DNA of 10,555 bases from Cudoniella acicularis. Its lineage: Eukaryota; Ascomycota; Leotiomycetes; Helotiales; Helotiaceae. Made by a program: the position numbers and the translations under genes. The DNA lies in NCBI GenBank assembly GCA_013054445.1, contig JAAMPI010001783.1, forward strand, positions 1 through 10,555, given 5' to 3'. Shown here one piece after another: positions 8,225 through 10,555 of this stretch. The notes under the pieces are model-generated. The model ran no database searches. It saw only the letters and a program-made list of their open reading frames with translations, and was not told the DNA's origin. Numbering within the stretch: the stretch's first letter is position 1; each line of letters begins with the position of its first letter.

Positions 8225-8407
8225 CCGGGGTAGTGGTGGGCAAGTGACTTCAAATTTGAACCTCATCGTGCCACGTTATGCACCACACGATTCAGAATCC
8301 ACTTGAAACAATTGCTAGTCGTGCACCAGCAGCTCATCAACCAACAGCATTTATCAGACGACGATCCGGGGAACCACTGGATCTGGGGAGGGATGTCTGA
8401 TGCGGGG
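8225..8407. promoter_or_regulatory. Cluster of CreA/CRE1-type SYGGRG motifs upstream of the GH55 gene
   Basis: Four exact SYGGRG matches on the plus strand (CCGGGG 8225-8230, CCGGGG 8366-8371, CTGGGG 8383-8388, GCGGGG 8402-8407) lie 311 to 493 bases upstream of the glucanase start codon. The last three are within 42 bases. CreA/CRE1 represses genes for polysaccharide-degrading enzymes in glucose, and paired sites are typical of functional targets. Binding is inferred from sequence only. Confidence 0.4.
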
Positions 8408-9772
8408 GGTGGAGAAGGAATGCACCCCTGTTTGTCGGCCCTTTTATCCTCCATCAGCAGGTACAAATGAGTTTTTATACCCCTTCCTCGTCAATACAAT
8501 GTACCGAGTGGTCAGAAATCATTCCCAAGGGGCCATCCAAATGTTTAAAATGATTGAAAGGAGAACAAGTGCCGACATTCAAATCGGTCCTCGGAGATGT
8601 CGCGGTTGATGGGTAAGGGAGGTGTCTGCAGAGAAGGGAATTATTGGATGAGAGGACTCTGTGAGAGATTAACGTTACTCTCGCTATGTCGCTGGTGGTT
8701 TTGGTACCGGTCAGAGGCTCAAGAAGAGGGGAAGGAGATTGGATGGAAGGTTGGTTGGAAGTTCTGAGTTGTCGAGGGGGGAGTGAAATTAAGGTTGATT
8801 GGCCTCGGGAAATAACCCCAACCGGGTTTAGCTGTGCAGATCGGCGATCACGTGAAGTATCACGGGGATTCTTTTTTCCACCACATCCATCTCCAGCTGA
8901 CCAACCTCTGAGTCGCATGCCATCCATGTCAGCAATTCAGATATCGAAGACTCTCATCAGAAGAACCATCTGAAGATAGAGGGGCTGTGAATGATTCCAA
9001 TGAGAGCTCACCCATTTTGGTGTCGATGGGTGGAAAGAACACGCACTCCAGATCTCCTCTTTTCTGTTTTCTGTCCTTGACTCGATCCTCACTCTTTCAC
9101 GATTCTCTTCTTACAAATGGTTTCAAATACTCTCTTCTACCCCTTTTTTTGCGAACAATCATGAACACTCTCATGTCGAAGCACTGCTGCTGCGCTACCT
9201 TTAAGCAATAACGATCGGACGGGTCGGCTCGTCGCGAGGTCCGAATGAGAAAAGGGGTTGGCAAGAGCTCAAGTCCCTGACACATCCGAAGTGAACCAAG
9301 CGATCCACGGGGATAACAGTGTACCATACGCCGAGGCAACTCTAGACAAACCTTCTTCCCAAGCCACCCAGCCTTACCACTGTCAGGTCTTCCCCTCCAC
9401 ACCGCCTCACTTTTTCTGCCCTTCCATCATGCCATAAGCAGCAAGTGGGGCAAATCACTCCACCCACACCCCTTTCCCATCAACGCATCAAAAACCACCC
9501 CCCTATCCCAGCCCAGAACACCATCCGATTCCCCATCACCAAACATCTCCATCCTTATATCCCCACAAGCAATATTCCGGAAGTTAGGAGCCCTCTTCCC
9601 CTTCGGTCCCGAGCTCTCGGACTACCGGCGTGGTAAATAGTAAACCCCCGAAGACCGCTGGCGGTGTACGAACGCGAGTTTCATGATACAGCTCTGTGAG
9701 CCTTGCCATTTATGCGCCGCAAAACGTGGCAAATCATCGAGTAAGGTTCTTCGTTTTCGGATTTGGTGAGGT
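8408..9772. other. Long intergenic stretch between divergent genes, no supported gene
   Basis: No open frame here has a protein-like composition or a credible intron pattern. The longest (8475-8927 minus, 150 codons) is Ser/Pro/Arg/Thr-rich without recognisable features. A pyrimidine-rich segment at about 9045-9155 looks like a fungal 5' leader. It is followed by a 16-codon frame starting at 9161 (MNTLMSKHCCCATFKQ) that ends in TAA. About 9430-9560 is C-rich. No tRNA or rRNA signature was found. Confidence 0.4.
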
Positions 9773-9815
9773 GTCCGAGGGGTCCGAGGCGTCCGAGGGG
9801 TCCGAGGAGTCCGGT
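9773..9815. repeat. Nonamer tandem repeat GTCCGAGGN, about 4.7 copies
   Basis: Units start at 9773, 9782, 9791 and 9800, with a partial fifth at 9809. The ninth base varies (G, C, G, A). Two units create AGGGG (9778-9782, 9796-9800), the core of the stress response element, and CCG triplets recur every 9 bases. It lies about 215 to 255 bases upstream of the start of the gene at 10028, so it may be a promoter module or a simple minisatellite. Confidence 0.75.
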
Positions 9816-9888
9816 GTATGCCTGTTTTTACTCCGCGGATTTCGAATCGTTTCATGTAGAAATAGGATGATATTTACTTCTCATTTTC

Positions 9889-9923
9889 TTCATTCTTCAT
9901 TCTTCATTCTTCATTCTTCATTC
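9889..9923. repeat. Microsatellite (TTCATTC)5
   Basis: Five perfect copies of the heptamer TTCATTC run from 9889 to 9923, followed by a short TCAA repeat at about 9933-9945. The tract lies 105 to 139 bases before the start codon at 10028, in the likely core promoter or leader, where a pyrimidine-rich strand is usual in fungi. Copy number probably varies between isolates. Confidence 0.85.
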
Positions 9924-10027
9924 TCATCACCAGTCAATCAATCAATCGACAGCTTTAAATCACTTCCATCCAACCTTCTCCTCGAAATCTAAATTTGCAA
10001 GTCAAATAAAATCAACAAACCTTCAAA

Positions 10028-10555
10028 ATGCCTTACATTTCCATCATCGTTCCCCCCATCCCAGCCGACCACAAAGACAAATTCCTAGCACGCTTTCCCG
10101 AAATCGCCACAGAAATGAAAGCCCTCCCCATGGTCCTCGGCGTCTCAGGCGGCCAAATTCTAGCAGAAAACCACGCTGAGGCTAAAGAATTCAAATTCAT
10201 ACACACCATTGGTATTTTTTCCCCTTTCCATCTCCCAACGATTCCTAGTTCCAAGTTTCTAACGAGAAGAAAAGCATTCGCAACCAAAGCCGACTACGAC
10301 GCCTTCGAAACTAGCGAATGGGCAGCAACCCACAAAAAACGCTACGAAGAAGCTGCCAAAGCCGCAGGAGGAGACGGTTCCCTCCCCCCACACGTGCTCA
10401 TCGAAGTTCCCGATTTCCCCTCTGACCACACACCACCTGCCCTAACACAAATATCCCGCATCTGTGTTAGCGACGAGGCAAAGCTAGAAGGAGTGCGAGG
10501 AGCATGGGAGGCGGCTATGAAAGCGATGGGGAAACCAACTTGGGGAGGCAAGAGT
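10028..10555 (+). CDS. ABM-like dimeric alpha/beta-barrel protein, 5' part (partial at window end)
   Basis: Exon 1 is 10028-10211, the intron is 10212-10274 (GTATTT donor, TTCTAAC branch site, AAAAG acceptor) and exon 2 runs from 10275 past the window end. About 154 residues are visible and no stop is reached. The start, MPYISIIVPPIPADHKDKF, is a beta strand followed by a helix, and there is no signal peptide. The segment KFIHTIAFATKADYDAFE followed by SEWAATHKK (about residues 55-85) resembles the strand-helix pattern of the antibiotic biosynthesis monooxygenase (ABM)/ferredoxin-like barrel fold, in which a 90-110 residue unit dimerises. A new stretch from about residue 125 (ALTQISRICVSDEAKL, then a helix) could be a second barrel. 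Members act on varied small molecules, often without a cofactor; the substrate cannot be told here. The 5' half is C-rich and the visible 3' end G-rich. The alternative is a conserved fungal protein with this fold and no enzyme activity. Gene model is good; family is moderate. Confidence 0.7.
   Translation, partial: MPYISIIVPPIPADHKDKFLARFPEIATEMKALPMVLGVSGGQILAENHAEAKEFKFIHTIGIFSPFHLPTIPSSKFLTRRKAFATKADYDAFETSEWAATHKKRYEEAAKAAGGDGSLPPHVLIEVPDFPSDHTPPALTQISRICVSDEAKLEGVRGAWEAAMKAMGKPTWGGKS
10212..10274 (+). other. Intron of the ABM-like gene, 63 bases, stop-free and a multiple of three
   Basis: A GT donor after ATTG, a T/C-rich body, a CTAAC branch site (10259-10263) and an AG at 10273-10274 mark an intron. 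It is the only acceptor choice that restores the downstream frame (two nearer AGs do not). Because its length is 63 and it contains no in-frame stop, an unspliced transcript would still be translated with 21 extra residues. Confidence 0.7.

Noticed and set aside
8475..8973. Overlapping 150-codon minus and 95-codon plus frames between the divergent genes
   Set aside because: Compositions are Ser/Pro/Arg-rich with no domain, signal or intron support; probably chance openness in GC-richer DNA.
9618..9627. CGG-N4-CCG palindrome as a Zn2Cys6 binding site
   Set aside because: A single six-base match is expected by chance in this length, and it lies about 400 bases from the nearest start codon without a second copy.
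9833..9850. T-arm-like TTCGAATC suggesting a tRNA
   Set aside because: No matching acceptor stem, D-arm or A box was found at the right distance on either strand.
9696..9992. Plus-strand frame with Ser-Glu-Gly repeats and its minus-strand Arg-Thr-Pro counterpart (9622-9855)
   Set aside because: Both simply translate the nonamer array; the rest shows no coding character and the plus frame runs into the microsatellite.

Overview
The window looks like a piece of a filamentous ascomycete (Pezizomycotina) chromosome. The genes carry short introns of 47 to 67 bases with GT donors, CTAAC/CTGAC-type branch sites and AG acceptors. Two encode proteins with clear signal peptides, and one of these is a fungal-type GH55 beta-1,3-glucanase. 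The first 2.1 kb has almost no CpA/TpG but keeps CpG, the mark of repeat-induced point mutation (RIP), which is restricted to fungi. The species cannot be named from this sequence.

Layout. (1) 1-2145: a RIP-destroyed Ty3/Gypsy-type LTR retrotransposon, plus strand. Gag (about 372-806) and the retropepsin plus start of Pol (about 1501-2133) can still be read through the TAG/TAA stops that RIP created. The copy breaks off at four ambiguous bases (2146-2166) before any reverse transcriptase. (2) 2167-3579: non-coding, with a possible LTR fragment (about 2261-2620), a GC-rich promoter-like patch (about 2690-2885) and the promoter of the next gene. (3) 3580-5033, plus: a two-exon gene for a secreted, cysteine-rich protein of 468 residues and unknown function. 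(4) 5034-5221: a 188-base tail-to-tail spacer. (5) 5222-7914, minus: a seven-exon GH55 exo-beta-1,3-glucanase gene. The six introns keep phase throughout, but one base is missing from a G run in exon 4 (plus-strand CCC at 6400-6402). With one extra base the spliced length is exactly 783 codons. (6) 7915-10027: about 2.1 kb between divergent genes, with the glucanase TATA box, a cluster of CreA-type motifs, a 9-base tandem repeat and a 7-base microsatellite. (7) 10028 to the window end, plus: the 5' part of a gene for a small dimeric alpha/beta-barrel (ABM-like) protein, cut by the window edge.

Functionally the window joins a silenced transposon graveyard to a secretome-type region: an unknown secreted cysteine-rich protein beside a cell-wall glucan hydrolase. 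The third gene is a cytosolic-looking protein with no evident link to the other two. I found no dedicated multi-gene system. The most checkable surprises are the single-base lesion in the otherwise intact GH55 gene and the codon-by-codon RIP decay of the retroelement.
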